From Megalonaias nervosa (Eukaryota > Mollusca > Bivalvia > Unionida > Unionidae): DNA of 64,000 nucleotides. The stretch covers positions 1 through 64,000 of the forward strand of contig JAECUM010001147.1 of NCBI GenBank assembly GCA_016617855.1, read 5' to 3'. Position numbers and translations under genes: made by a program. The notes under the pieces were generated by a model. It had not been told where the DNA came from, searched no databases, and saw only the letters and a program-made list of their open reading frames with translations. Shown here in pieces: positions 48,833 to 61,875 of this stretch (its first letter is position 1; each line of letters starts with the position of its first letter).

Positions 48833-48886
48833 CTTCTGGAAGGCAATTAGCACTGAATGCTTTTTCTTAACTGCTTCCCACTTTGA
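48833..48886 (-). CDS. Candidate short exon linking the two large exons
   Basis: Minus-strand codons starting TCA AAG TGG read SKWEAVKKKHSVLIAFQK and end AAG before 'gtaatg', in phase 0. Joined to the next exon (QLAKARDALMQQ) this keeps a continuous heptad. The frame is open further upstream to a TAA near 48962. The donor is good. The acceptor is unclear: only weak AG sites keep phase 0 with the preceding CAG donor at 53236, and a longer version starting near CTCATG would need the alternative donor 'gtaatt' at that exon. Treat the 5' boundary as unresolved. Confidence 0.45.
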
Positions 48887-49599
48887 CTTTGACATGATAC
48901 TGTTATTGCTTAATTGGGTTTTAGAATCATGAGCTCTCCTCATATCAAACAACAGCATTACTTAACTGGTATGCATTTCCTCTCCACAAACCTTCCTGCC
49001 CATGAAATAACAGTATATTCCATACTGAACACAACACTGTTCATGCCTGTCCACAAAAAAGACATATTTTAAAGGTCCATTGGCATAATCCTTTAGAAAA
49101 TTTTGTGAGCGCTGCTGGAAATCTGTAAGAACTGAAGAACTAAATTTGGAAACTGCATTATCTTCCCCATAAAACCACACAACTGTGTCAATTCTAGATC
49201 AATAATAGTGGTATAAGAACAAAACTACCAAGAAATTACACCTGTCAAGTGAACTGCAGACCAAACTTCCACTAATTAAATATGCAACAGATGCAAAGAA
49301 ACCATAATTTAAAACTAATTTTGCAAGATTTAATTATCACCACAGCAAATCTTGTAGAATCTTAATGGCAGGATGCAAACTGCAACTTGTCAAGGTATAG
49401 GCAAAGGAAAATTGATACTTACAGGTGTATATATACAGTTACTAATCAATAATACTTAATTAGGTAAGATAGACATCTGATGAATATTCAATGATAACAG
49501 TTTTCTGTCTAAAAATTAGATCTAAGCATGAACATGTGTTTTGCACAGGGTAAAGCATTTCTGAAAACTTTATTAGCAAACAGTAAGGAATTACTGCAT

Positions 49600-49955
49600 A
49601 CACTCATGCACATACAACTGTGACAAGCATCTGCCATCACAATGTATGCCAGATGAGTAAGGTCTATGGCATTTGCTCCACTTCAGATTTCACGACAACA
49701 GCACAGAACCTGATTTGCCCTTACAATGTATGTCAGCCAATGAAGGTTTATGGCATTTGTTTACTAAAGAGTTCAAGTACACAGCACAGAACTTCATCTG
49801 TCGTCACGAAGTATATCCACCAATGATGGTTTTATGGCATTAGTTTTACTTCAGATTTCAATTGCAAGCTATAGAACCTTATTTGCCATCATAAAGTTAT
49901 GTTCACTAATGATGGGTTTATTGCATTTGTTTTACTTAAGATTTCAGGAGGATAT
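49600..49955 (+). repeat. Degenerate tandem repeat, unit about 80 bp, in an intron
   Basis: 'gcacagaacctgatttgccc', 'ttacaatgtatgtcagccaa' and 'tgaaggtttatggcatttg' recur four to five times with heavy divergence. Confidence 0.75.
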
Positions 49956-52900
49956 CAAAGGCTGCTGGTTGGTTTAATATCATAAAGTACTGCTTTTGTG
50001 GCACCTACAGTGGTGAGAAACTATGCAGTGGTTTATGTACTTGAAACAATATCACTCTGAAATAAAATATAATTCATCAAATGTTCTGTTCTCCCAAAAA
50101 ATTTCAAAAGGAATAAATGTAATTCAAAATAATTTGTGTCAGTTATTCACTAAATCCTCCTGCTGCATTGTGTGGTTTGTGGAACACCCAATTCTCACTA
50201 ACATCCAACTTTTCCCTGTGATGCTACATTGCATAAGGAAAGAATTAACAGAAAAAGTGCACATACATGTACATTAAATCCCAATGCTAAAAAGCCAAAA
50301 TATAAACAACCAAAATATCACCTAAAATTTTAAAAAATGAAGGCAAACAGAAATTTCTAATGTTAGAATTAAGTTTAAAGGGACATAAATATGCATTCTG
50401 CCATTCCTTTAAGGTCAATTCTAACAAGAACTTCCCAAATCTTTCTAAAAGTCAGGCAGGCAGTTAGCAACCTTAATCTACCCACAGGCAGGAAACAATA
50501 TAAACTTCTTGGTGGAAGAGTTGTACTGATGTTACTACATTCCACATTACCACTCTATTCTGCTGCATGTACTGGATCAGTTCCTAACCATTTTTCAGGC
50601 TGGAAATTGAACAACATGCACTTTCTGTTAAGTGTTTGTTCATGGGGAAAATATGCTTTTACTGATTTTAAGCAACTACCTGTGACATTGAACAAAGATT
50701 TTAATTATGTTTCAAAAACTGTTGAGATAATTCATTGCCTAAGTTACCCAGAAACAAATCTTGCCATGATAATATGACATCAAGAAATATAAACTAGAGT
50801 ATTTAGACATTAGTGAACATAAGCAGCATGTTGACTGAGAAACAAAAACTACAAATATCAATGCAAGTTTCTAGTATTTATACTATTAAGAATGAAGAAA
50901 TATAATCTAGTCACAAATGCAATTTACTTGTTTTATGCTATTACAGCAGAAACCCTTCAAAACTGATCCATAACAGAATCCCTTCAAGATCAAAATTTTG
51001 TCAAATCCCAAATTTTTCCATCTTAATATCATTATTTTTTTCAGCAAACTGAAATCCCTCTACTTCAGAAACAAAAACAAATTTTTATCCCAAATTCCAA
51101 TTCAACACCAAAATAAACCTTCATAAAACCAAAAGTCACATCAAATTTGGAAATGTACTTTAGCTGGCAAATTCCTGATATATGCTCAACAACTTATTTA
51201 CAGTTACAGCAAATACTGTAATAGATGTGTGATAAAATGTCCCAAATGCATGCAAGGTTGAAACATTTCTTTGCAGCATGCTGACAAAGACTAGGGTAGT
51301 CGATATGCTAACCCGAAGTCAATACACCATAAAAAGAGCCATATTTTCAGGTAAATTATTAATATCTATATGCTTGTAAATGTCTATCAATTCAATATTT
51401 AATTGTGATTAATGCTATTCATATGCATAAATGATTCATATAATTTTGGGGTTGGGGTGGGGGTTAATTAGATTCCAAGGCTCTATTAACCAAGTATGCT
51501 ACCACACTTTTGATGCTTTACTGACAAAGACCAACAATACACTATTCTGAAAGCCAAATTCATTTAACTTATTTCCAAAAAAAGAAATATTATTACAGAC
51601 ACGTATTTAAGAAATCATGACTGTCATTTTTCTTCACTCACATTTTAAGATTTCAGAACAACCAGCTGAGCCTTGTAGTACTGTATAACTAGCCTTACTG
51701 GATAAATTTAGCCTGGTCAGCAAGTATGAATCTATGCCAAAACCACTGTTGAAATCAGGAGATGACTTTGGCACAGGGACATTATGAATTACATGCAACA
51801 TTTGAACATTATGGATAAGCATAATGCTGCATTCATAATTTTAATGGACTTCTAGTAAAATTATACAAGTATTTTATTCCTTAATTGTTTCTTGAGACAA
51901 AAACTATTTTTAGTTGTGGAACATCTGTATTTTTATTCTTCTGACTGGATGTGATTTTCAGAAGCAACACACACTGTTTAACTAAGAAAGTTTCTAATAA
52001 ATGTTTAAAAGAGAACAAACAGCTTTCTATGCATCCTAACACATAAATACACATATATCTTCACATAATTACATTCTCTGTCTCTCAAGTCACAAAAGCG
52101 CTTATAAAAGTGACACTATTTCATGTCTGTGAAACTCTCAGTAAACCAAAAACCTCTAAAACTTGAAATAAATTTGGTTCCATGGGTTTTCAGTTTTGAA
52201 AGGTTTCACTAAATATATAATCATGTAGCATGTAGTTACCATTTTTCATTTTTTGCACCTGAAAAATGGCACTTGTCTATCTCTGAGTGCTGAAACCTGT
52301 AAAAGTGGTGCCCCCAAACTGAAACCTTGTATTATTTGCTAATACAGACACAACCAAATTTGAAATGGTCAGAAAAAGACACATAAATTACAATAAAAAC
52401 AATAAAGTATCATGGTTTATGTTTTCTCCCAAAGACTTAGCATAGCAGGTAAATGAACAATATTTTCACATATACTTCATGATCAACTGACTCAAGTAGC
52501 TTCTGAGAAGTAATAACAGACATATTCAACACAGATCTTTATCACTTGTATGAATTTTAAAGGTCTTAATACACGAATGCTTGCTGTCAAATTTGATTAA
52601 ATTCTGTTGTCATAATGATCATTTCTCTCACAAGAAATTATTTAAAGATTTGTCTACTGTCACTAATAATGGCAACCATACTGGATGGTAAAGCAGCATC
52701 ATTTGTGTAAATCTGAAAGGTCTTCATGCCAGGATACTTCTCTATCCAATTTGGTCAAATCCAGTTCACCAGTTTATAACAGGCTGTTGTAAGTGTTTCC
52801 AATTTAAGTACTGGTGTCAGTATCAGCAGCACAAGTAGTAAAATTGAAAAAGTTTTCATATCAGAATGCTTTCAATAAAATCTGGTCAAATTCTGTTGGC

Positions 52901-53235
52901 ACATTTAGTTTTGTTTTTGTATAATAATTGTGGCCAAAGTTTTGGGGTGTTAATCACGACCTTTATACTAGGATGTTCTTCAGTATACTAAATGTGGCTG
53001 GAATTGGTTTTGAGAACAAACTGAAATATCAAATGTTGATCTCATTGGATGGAGGACAACTGGATGACACACAATATATACATATGTTCACACACAAGTA
53101 TCAAATTTCAGGAACGCTGGGAGACTTTAAAATATTAGTTTTAAATTAATGGTTTTATCGAGAGTTCAGTTTGGTACTCATAAAGTTTAATACCTGTGGA
53201 GTTAGAAGGAGGATCACTAGCTATGAATTACCCAC

Positions 53236-56200
53236 CTGATTCTCCTTTTGAAGCCTCTGTATGGTGTCATCATCATCTGTCTGCCTTGGTGACCCCACCA
53301 TCTCAGATCTTCTGGGGATCCTTGACAACATCTTCTGATGAAGTTCCTCCAGCTTCCTCTCATTCTTCTCTTTCAGATCTGCACGCACTTTTCTCATGGT
53401 TTCCACAAAAACCTTCTCCTTTTCTTTTTTGACTTTTTCAACTTGATGTTTCATGACAAGTTCCATGTTTTTCATTATCTCCTTCTTTTCAAGGTCCATC
53501 TGATGCATCAGCTCAACCTGCTTGCTGCGCAACTCCATTGCAAACTTCTCCTCAAATTCATACTCCTTCTGTTTCATTTGCAGTTCATACCTCTCTTTGA
53601 TCATGGACAATTCCAATTCAAAATTTTTTTGTGCCATCACTTCCACTTGTTCATCGTGATTGTTAACCTTCTGCTTTTCTTTTTGACATAGCTCTTTCAC
53701 TTCAGTCAGATGATCCAAGATTCTGTCAGCTTCTGTTACCTCTTCAGAAGCAATAAGTACACTAGGTCCCTGTAAATCATCACAACTTGTCTTTTCAATT
53801 CTTTCCTTACTATCTACAGATGGCACTATATCACTATCACTGATCAAAGATTCACTATTGAAAGCAACAGAATAGCTTTCTTCAAATGCACTTGTACTTA
53901 AATTATTAAACTTTGTCTGCTTCTCCAATTCAGACCCCTCAAAGGTAATATCTATGGAATCCAGCCATACTACTGAACAGTTTGATGAGCTTTTGTCAGT
54001 TTGCGCACAAATGTCCTGTACTGTTGACTGTGATGCATTTGTACTTTCTAAACCATATATGTCCACACTGGCCAAAAATTCAAAAGAACAGCTAAGTAAT
54101 CTGCTAGATGTTTGCACACTTCTGTTTTCTGTGGTAAGATGTGTAAAGGTCTCTTTGTCCTCACTAAGGATATTATCATCACTGAAAACAGCAATCAAAT
54201 TATGATCAGTCTGGGCAGAACTATCAAAGGTTTCACAGTTTTCAGTCTGTGAACTTTTCTCCCAACAACTGTTTGTGGGTAGAGAATCTAAAACACAATG
54301 GTAATCACAATCTCTGCTGATCTCATATGACTGCAAGATCTTCCTTCGAGTCACTGCCTTGTTGGTCTCTACCCCAACATTTCCTTTTATGTTTCCCAGT
54401 TTAGTCACGTTCCCCTCTTGATCATTTTCTGCTAAAGATCTACATACTAATAATTTGTTCTCACCCTCTTTGATATCATCCCCGTTATCAGAGATAGGTA
54501 ATTCATGTTGAGTAATTTTGGGGTCAAAATGTGGGTCCAAGGGATCCTCACTGTTAATTTTATCTGAGATTCCCCTCTCTAATAGCACATGTACACCACC
54601 ATCATAAAACAGTGAAGAAGAAATATTTGTAGGATGGTCAGGAGAGTTGGGATGCACACTCTCCGACTCATTTATCTCCAGCCTATCTTCAGTCTGGTTC
54701 AAGTTTACTGAAAAGACTTTCTTCATAATACAAGAAATATCAGTCTGAAACCCTGTAGACACTGTCTCAAATATGCTAGGCACATCCATACAAAAGGTTC
54801 CTGCCATTAATTCTGCCTCAGTCTGAACACCCATCTCATGTGTGGCAAGATTAGAAACCTGATCATGAGATCCCATATGAGATGATGTTCTCTGATTTTG
54901 CTGCTCAAGCAAAATTTTCTTGTTTTTCAGATCTTTCTGATACTTTTCATTCAACTCCTGCAGTCTTTGTTTTTCTTCTATAACTTCTTGAATCTCAGCA
55001 GTCTGTCTCTCAAGATTTTCCTTGAGACAAATTCTTTCATCATTTGTATCACATAGTTCATTCTCAAAAAATTCAAGAGTTGATTTTAGCTCATCAACGC
55101 TATCATTAACCTGTTTCAGCTGGTGTCTGAGCTTCTCGATCTCTCTATCACAGTTTTTCTTTGTAGTTTCCATGTCTGATTTGATTTCCTCATATTTGGT
55201 TTGCATTACAGCAAGTGTATTGGTTAGTCTTTGTGTCAAATGAGACAAACTCTCCTTCTCCTTTTCAAGGGAGTCAACTCTATCATTCAAGCAGTCAATT
55301 CTTTGAGTCAATGTTTGATTTTCTCCCTCTAGTCCATATTTTTCATCCAGCACTTTCTCAAACTGAGATACTTTATCTTGAATGATGCCAAAATAATGCA
55401 GATTTTTACTATTTTCTGCTCTGAGCCTTTGGTTTTCTTTTTCCGTTACATAGTATTTGATTGCAAAATCATCTCTACTTTTTGAAACATTATCCAGCTC
55501 AGCTGCCAAGATCTCAACTTGTGTCCTCACATGATTCCTATTCTCTGAGACTGCATTCAAATGCATTTGCAATTTCTCAATCTCCTCCACAAAACCATCT
55601 TTTTGCTGATCTAATGTATTATATTCCATTTCCAATGTCTCAAACTCCTGATGAACATTATCTCTATCAATAAGTGCCAATTTCATGTCTTCCTGTAACT
55701 GAAGAGTAAGATCTTCCAATTCATTTCTTTCTTCCTCCACTGATCTTAAATGCTGATGATACCTTTCTAAATCCTCTTGAGCTTGCGCAAACTTTCTTTG
55801 CAAAATTTCATAGTCTTTCTGCAAATTTTCTAGGTCTCTCTGCATCTTTGCTTTATACTTTTTCTCAAGTTCTAACTGAGACAACAATGATTCTTTATCA
55901 GAGTTATCAATGGCTCTCAGTTCTCTGTTGGTCTCGGAGAACATTTTTCCTCCATTCTCTGGTATATTCTTATAATCCACAAAGTCTCTATTTTGTGTAT
56001 CATTTATCTCTAGTTTCAGTTGTTCCACTTCCAATTTCAATTCATCTAGTTCATTCTCCAATAAAGAAACATCTTCATTGGTGACAGATATGAGAACATT
56101 ATCTTGTTCACACACGCGAGATTTTATTTCATCCGTAGTAACACAGGAAGAATCATCTCTCCGCACTTGTCTAATCAAATTCTGCACTTCTTTTTTAATG

Positions 56201-59200
56201 CAATGAATCACTACCATAGCAGTGCTGTTTATCTTGTGTAAATTTTGTATCTTGCTTCCCTGCTGTTGTATGCAATCAAGATTTTCTTTCAAATGATCTT
56301 TTTCCTTCAATTTCTGTAGAAGCTCCTGAACTTCATCTTGTAGACTGCTTTCTTTTGTTTTTAATGTGGAGCTCTCTTGCATCAGTCCATCCATCTCACT
56401 TTCATATTTCATTATAAGATTTTCCTTTTCAGCTGTCAAATCTGAGATTTTCTCATTTAGTTCTTTGCACATTTTTTTAAGATCATTTAATTCTTGTGAT
56501 AATTTTTCTCTCTCATTTGTGATAAATTCAAAGGTTTCAACTTTTGTTTTCAAGCCTTCATTCTCAATTCTGAGATCATCCAATTCATCTTGAAACTCTG
56601 ACAAACGATTGGCTTTCTCACAGGCATGAGATTGTAACTTCTCCTTTTCCTCCACTATTGCCTCTAATCTCTCAGCAAGGCATCTTCTGTCTTCTTTCAA
56701 TTCTTCATGTGTTCTGGCAATATCCAGAGCCATTAACTGAAATTTTTGCCTCTCCTGTCTCAAAAGTTCATTTTCCATTTCCAATTTTGCTCTATGTTCC
56801 TGAAATTCTGAGACAGTTCCTGCAAGATCTTCTATCTTTTCCTCAATGCTTTCTTTCCTTTCAAGCTCTTCCTTCAAATATTCTTTTTCCTGTTCTAAGC
56901 TGTCTAAAGCTTGCTGAAGAGTGCTAAGAGTTTGCTCAAGCTCACCAATAGTAGCTTCCATTTCAACTTTATCATTCATACTCTGACTTAAAAAGAGACC
57001 CTGTTCAAGCAGTTTGTCTCCAACTGACTTAAGCATTTTGTTCTCTTCTGACATCTCAGATACTTTGTTCTCAAGCTCCATTATATCTGACTTGAAATTA
57101 TCTGACAAGTCCTTCAATTCGTCATTTTGGTCTGCCAATTTATCTCTTTCTGATACCAACACTTCATTTTCAATGCTAATTTGAGACAAAGATGTCTCAA
57201 GTTCTGACAATTTTGATCTCATACTATCAAACCCAATCTGCAATTGCTGTTTACATGTCATTTGATTTTCCAAATCTTTGCTACTCTTCTGACATTGTTC
57301 CTCTGATATCTGCAGTCCCTCTTCTGCTGTCTTAGCTCTGTGTCTCTCTGTCTCTACTAACTCCAGAAGATCTGCTTTTTCTGTGAGACAAACTTTCAGT
57401 ACTTCTTGTAGTCTGCCTATCTCAATATTCAAACTCTCTATTTCCTGCCTGGACACATTCTGCTCTAATTCTATATGTTCCTCAAAATGTGATTTGCTTT
57501 CATTGGTGATAGATTGTCTGGATTCCTCACCTCTCCATGATATTGTATCCATGCTCCCTTGACTTGTTTCCATTTCTGAATCACTAACATGAAGTTTCTG
57601 CCTGCTGTCTTCAACCTGAACACAAGCATCAACAGCAGTAGGCAAAACAAAAGCAAAATCTGGCAAACCTAAATCCACATCTCCTTGACAACAATCAATC
57701 AAGGATGAGGATGCATGCTTTAATTGCCCTTGACAAGACATCTCAACCTGAAGGTTGGAGGAACTTACCTTGACACCAGTGTCATCCAGGCTGGTTACCG
57801 TCATCTGCTTCGGGCTGTCACATGGCATGGGATCTCCCACCTCATCTGTTACAGAACATCTGGGACTTGAAGGCAATATTACTTCTAGGCTATAATTAAG
57901 GCTGCTAAGGCATTTCTGTAAGTTTTGAATGCCAGTCCTCAGATTTTCAAATCGGACCCTTTCAATATCAGATCGTTCAGCCACGAACAAAAGGTCTTTG
58001 TCCTGTTTTCTTTCAACACTGTCTCCACTAGACGTAAATGAACCAATCTTAGCATCAGAATCATCCTTCTGAGCACCAGTACTTCCATCAATGGTAAAAG
58101 AACAACTGACCAGGTTTTGTACTGAAACAGCTGCAAGTATGGAATACAGTTTTTGGATTTTATCAGCAAGCAGTGTGATATGATCAAGACTGGATTTACA
58201 AGGTTCTTCATGGTTTGCAGCAAATTCTAATAACGTTGGTGTGGTTTCAGGTGTATCTGGTGATTCTTTCAAAGATGACTCATCCTCCCATGTTTTATCT
58301 AGATGAACTGTAACAACAGCACTGACATCTGGCACTATCACACCCTCTTCTACTCTCTGTGACTGTTGTTCTATTATATTGTTTTGGGACTCTAAACTTT
58401 GAGCCTGGTCTAATGTCCATGTAGTCAAAACTGCAGACTCAGTATTGTCATTACTTTCCCTGATTTCCTCATGAGTCACAATCACAACTGATGGTGTAAT
58501 GATGCATTCTTCCAAAGGCATCATCCTTCTTTGTGCAGACTCAGCAATCTGGTAATCATCAGCTGAAGATCTTGTGTCCAACTGGCTTGAATTATCAGTG
58601 GTTGAAATTGAAAGTTCCTGCTTCAGTTCAGCTATCTGCTGGGAAAGAGAGGCTGTAGAAGATTTATATACCTCTGACTCTGACTGCAAATCCATATAAT
58701 GTCTTTGCAGATTCTCCATTTCTTCTCTGAAAGCATGACGCTCTGTCTCAATGATGTCAATCTCACTCTGGTGCTGTGATAGATCTGATGTAAAAATCTG
58801 AAGTTGCTCCCCAAGCTGCTTGTTGTCCACACTCAGTACATCAAGTTCAGCCTTAAGGCCAACAATAATGTCCTTCTGATTGTTTATTTTGTTGTACAGT
58901 TCATCATTCTGTATCCTAAGTGCTTGATTCTCCTCCTGCAGCCCATGCATCTGACTGATTGTACCTTCATATTCAGCAACCTGAGAGTGATACATGTCCA
59001 GCTGTTCTAGCATTCCACTTTTCTCAGCTTTCAATTTCTCCACTTCCTGTGATAAAACTTCAGTCACTGATTTCATATCTGATGTCTGCTCTAAAGTTTC
59101 ATTTAACTGACTTGTCAAGCACTGAAACTCTGAACTAAATGATTCTTTAAAATCTTCAAATTGCTTTTGCAAAAGTGACCTTTCTGCATTGGCTTTATCT

Positions 59201-60015
59201 TTTTCATCTTTTAGAGATGTGTTTTCTTCTATAAAGTGTTGAAGGTTCAAATTTGCATGTTCCTTTTCCTCTTTCAACATCATCACTTCTTCTTTGTATT
59301 TCTGCAACTCTTTATTCACTTTCACTTTTTCCTGCCTTTCAGACAAGAGTTCTATTTCAACAGATTCAAGCTTTAACTTGTCTGTTTCCATGTGATCTAA
59401 GGAATCTTTCAGCTGCTGTTCCAGGAACTTTATTTTGAAATTTGCCTCCTCCTTTTCGGTCTTAGTCCTGTCCCATTCATCCAGCAAAGCTCTATTTTCT
59501 TCATTTACAGACTCTAAATGCTGCCTTAACTTTTCATTGTTAGCCTGGGCATTCATTAATTCCTCTGACAGTGAGGCAATCTTTTTCTCCAATTCTTCCC
59601 TTTGATTTCTCAGTTCAATCTGAGATGTTTCACACACTTTTTTCAACTCTTCATTTTCATTCTGAATGCCCTCTAATTCTTGCTTCTTTCCTTCCAGTTC
59701 ATTTGCCATTTCATTCAAAATTTTCTTATATTCAGTTTCCAATTCCAACTTTAGTCCCTCCAATTTCACCTCCACCTCTGTGACAGAAAATTCTGAGTCT
59801 GCATCTTTCTTATCCTCATTTTTAAGACTGTCATGAGCTTTCTGAAGAAGTGAGTACTGCTGGGACACCTGGGTTAGTTTTTCAGCCAGCTGGTAGATGA
59901 CTTGGTCCTTTTGGGTCACATTCTGCTGCAGATTCAGGATTTCAGATCTAGCTTCTTGTAAAGCCTGGACAGAGAGTGACTGATGGTCAGCCTGGACTTG
60001 CAAAGCCATTCCAGC
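53236..60015 (-). CDS. Giant uninterrupted exon (2260 codons): coiled coils and two disordered linkers
   Basis: The exon starts after 'tttggtttcag' at GCT GGA ATG (first Met at 60009) and ends CAG before 'gtgggt'. It is 6780 nt with no frame break. Counting from that Met, about residues 1-470 are heptad coiled coil, 470-840 acidic Ser/Thr-rich linker, 840-1710 a second long coil, 1710-2090 a second linker, and 2090-2240 a basic and acidic coil ending in a DDDD-containing segment. The second linker carries six QT motifs: GVQTE, GFQTD, SSQTE, SAQTD, SVQTS and CAQTD. Known family behaviour: proteins of this shape tether microtubule or Golgi components. A role at the centrosome or Golgi is inferred. 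The first Met has a good context, so an internal or alternative N-terminus is possible. Confidence 0.9.
53995..54833 (-). other. Cluster of six Q-T-[E/D/S] motifs in a disordered linker
   Basis: In about 280 residues of low-complexity linker the minus-strand protein has GVQTE (about 54817-54833), GFQTD (54738-54753), SSQTE (54237-54254), SAQTD (54201-54222), SVQTS (54108-54128) and CAQTD (53995-54012). The spacing is uneven: two motifs near the start and four near the end. GVQTE and SVQTS fit the [TVI]-Q-T core of dynein light chain LC8 (DYNLL) motifs; the others fit less well at the residue before Q. Multivalent LC8 sites between coils are known in several cytoskeletal scaffolds. Binding is inferred. 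Confidence 0.5.
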
Positions 60016-61444
60016 CTGAAACCAAAAGATAACTTATTTAGCAACAAACCAGTGGATGCTGGGAAGTTTGCTTATGTAAATGTAACCCCACCCCTATTCT
60101 CATGATGGAGACAAGTCTATAGAATAGTATCCATTGCAAACAACCATAATACTAGTATGAAAATCTTCATATGATGACCATGATTTCTGTGAAGTATCCA
60201 AGACATCTATCTTGACCTTAAAAGACTGATATCTGTACATCAAAAAGGGCAATAACTCTAACAGAAACAGTTGAAGTTCAGTACATGTGTTCAGATAATA
60301 ATCATAATGGGGTTGCAATGGGTACCAAATGTAGGACTCAAATACAAATTGATACTGCCAATGGTACTATACCAAGCTAGGTCACAGAACATACCAATCT
60401 AGTTTTCCTCATCCTGGATAGTTCTGAGAATGTTTCCATTAATAAGAAACATAATGTTTACTCAACATTTAGTATACCCATATTAAAAACTAAAATTATA
60501 AAAATAGAAAGATTCTGACTGTCCACCATTTTCTGATCATCAAGCACAATTCAGCACATAGCATCATTCTGGTCTACCAGCATCACTCTGGTTGTGGGTC
60601 ATCTTAACACTGGATAATGGGTTGGTAGTATTCAGAGGTAGAAAACTAAACAGACTGTGTCATAAACATAACACTCAAATATTTGAGCTAAACATTGGTA
60701 CAGCTTTAATCAAACAAAACATAGTATAGCTTGCAAAATTATCCACTTAAAGGCTGACTGTCTGAAAGTTTCTCCTTCTAATTAAAAGTAGCACTGTATA
60801 TAGACCTCATGTACAAGAATGATCAAGAGCCAAAGTTATTGCTGCAAGGCAAATTTAACTTAAAAGAAAGAGAATCTCAAGTAAGATGTCTTCAAAATTG
60901 TAAGTAGGAGTTGTCTCGTAATTTAGTTGAGTACACAATCTACAAAGTTGGATTTAAGTCTATGATGTACCCGACTTGTACTTTGGTATTCAAGTACTAT
61001 ATATTATAATATGCACAAGGTATGACAGAAATACATCAATAACAGCAAGACATGTCAAGTTCACAAGATTCTGTCATTTACTGCTACCAGCCATAACCTT
61101 AGTTGAAAAAGTGCAGTAAGTCTTCCAAAATAAATAGGAGTAAAATGACTTGTCAATATACACATCTCCTAATGGTGACTATAATGTGGACAATAGAATA
61201 TAGACATAAGCTTCATCACAAAACACTCTCTACATGAACTGTTGTGTGAAACATTATATTATACAAGATGCTTTTTTTGTTTTAATGGAAAAGAATTTAC
61301 ATAAAACACACTCATGTCAGTAATGGTAATTAAAACGCAGGAATTTTCCAGGAAATTAGAAATTATCACATTTATAAGGAACAGGACAATTCTCAAATTG
61401 TCGTAAATTAAATTCATATTAAGCTCTAAAATGCAAGGACTTAC
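60016..61444 (-). other. Intron of the giant gene, possibly hiding a short exon
   Basis: The preceding exon ends with one spare base and the following exon begins in phase 0, so a 3n+2 exon is expected here if the chain is right. I read the minus strand through and found no segment with both good splice sites and a coil-like frame. No repeat family stands out. The unresolved phase is listed as a finding. Confidence 0.4.
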
Positions 61445-61622
61445 CACTGGTGTTCACTTTTTGTGCTTTACAACATTGCTCCAAATCATAACTGTATACT
61501 GCCATAAAGTTCAAGTGTCGATAGAAATGCGAACTAACTCTTTCAAGTACTTCCCTGTTGTTTTCAAGCAGGAACCTGATCTGTGAATCTGGAATTCTGG
61601 ACTGATCCAGAATTTCTGCTGT
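61445..61622 (-). CDS. Internal exon of the giant coiled-coil gene (59 codons plus 1 nt)
   Basis: This exon is too short to stand out as an ORF. The acceptor 'tttgcattag' has an in-frame TAG immediately upstream. The exon opens ACA GCA GAA ATT in phase 0, as required by the previous exon, and stays open for 178 nt to a consensus donor (CCAGTG before 'gtaagt'). The peptide reads TAEILDQSRIPDSQ, then a helix LLENNREVLERVSSHFYRHL and a Cys-containing end. It ends with one spare base, so it cannot splice directly to the phase-0 acceptor at 60015 (see findings). Function is unknown beyond being part of the scaffold. Confidence 0.6.
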
Positions 61623-61875
61623 CTAATGCAAACCCACTGAATACAATTCAAAATGACACATAATTGTGCTATTCTTCTAAGACACTGCCTTAACCCACCC
61701 CTTCATACTGAAGCCAATTACATAAATTACATGTAATTATAACAGTAAAGATTTGCTACAAGGACTATGGTTTATATCAAAGACTATGGAAGTCAAATAT
61801 ACTGGGGCTCAGAAGATGCAATCTGAGTCCCAAGTAAAAACAAGAAATGTACTCTTTACAATTAGGCCTAATCAC

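Larger units (their letters stand above)
47791..53235 (-). other. Intron region of the giant gene
   Basis: Apart from the candidate exon at 48833-48886, this 5.4-kb span holds one double-hairpin MITE copy (48350-48560), a degenerate array of units of about 80 bp (49600-49955), and loosely repeated segments at 52550-52900 (each with 'tttggtcaaatycngttg'-like cores). A minus-strand ORF at 48962-49180 (FQQRSQNFLKDYANGPLK...) has a protein-like look. It has no convincing splice pair in phase with its neighbours, so I do not call it. The rest is AT-rich unique sequence. Confidence 0.6.

Noticed and set aside
48962..49180. 72-codon minus-strand ORF (FQQRSQNFLKDYANG...)
   Set aside because: It is protein-like but has no donor or acceptor in phase with the flanking exons and no coil periodicity, so I could not place it in the gene.
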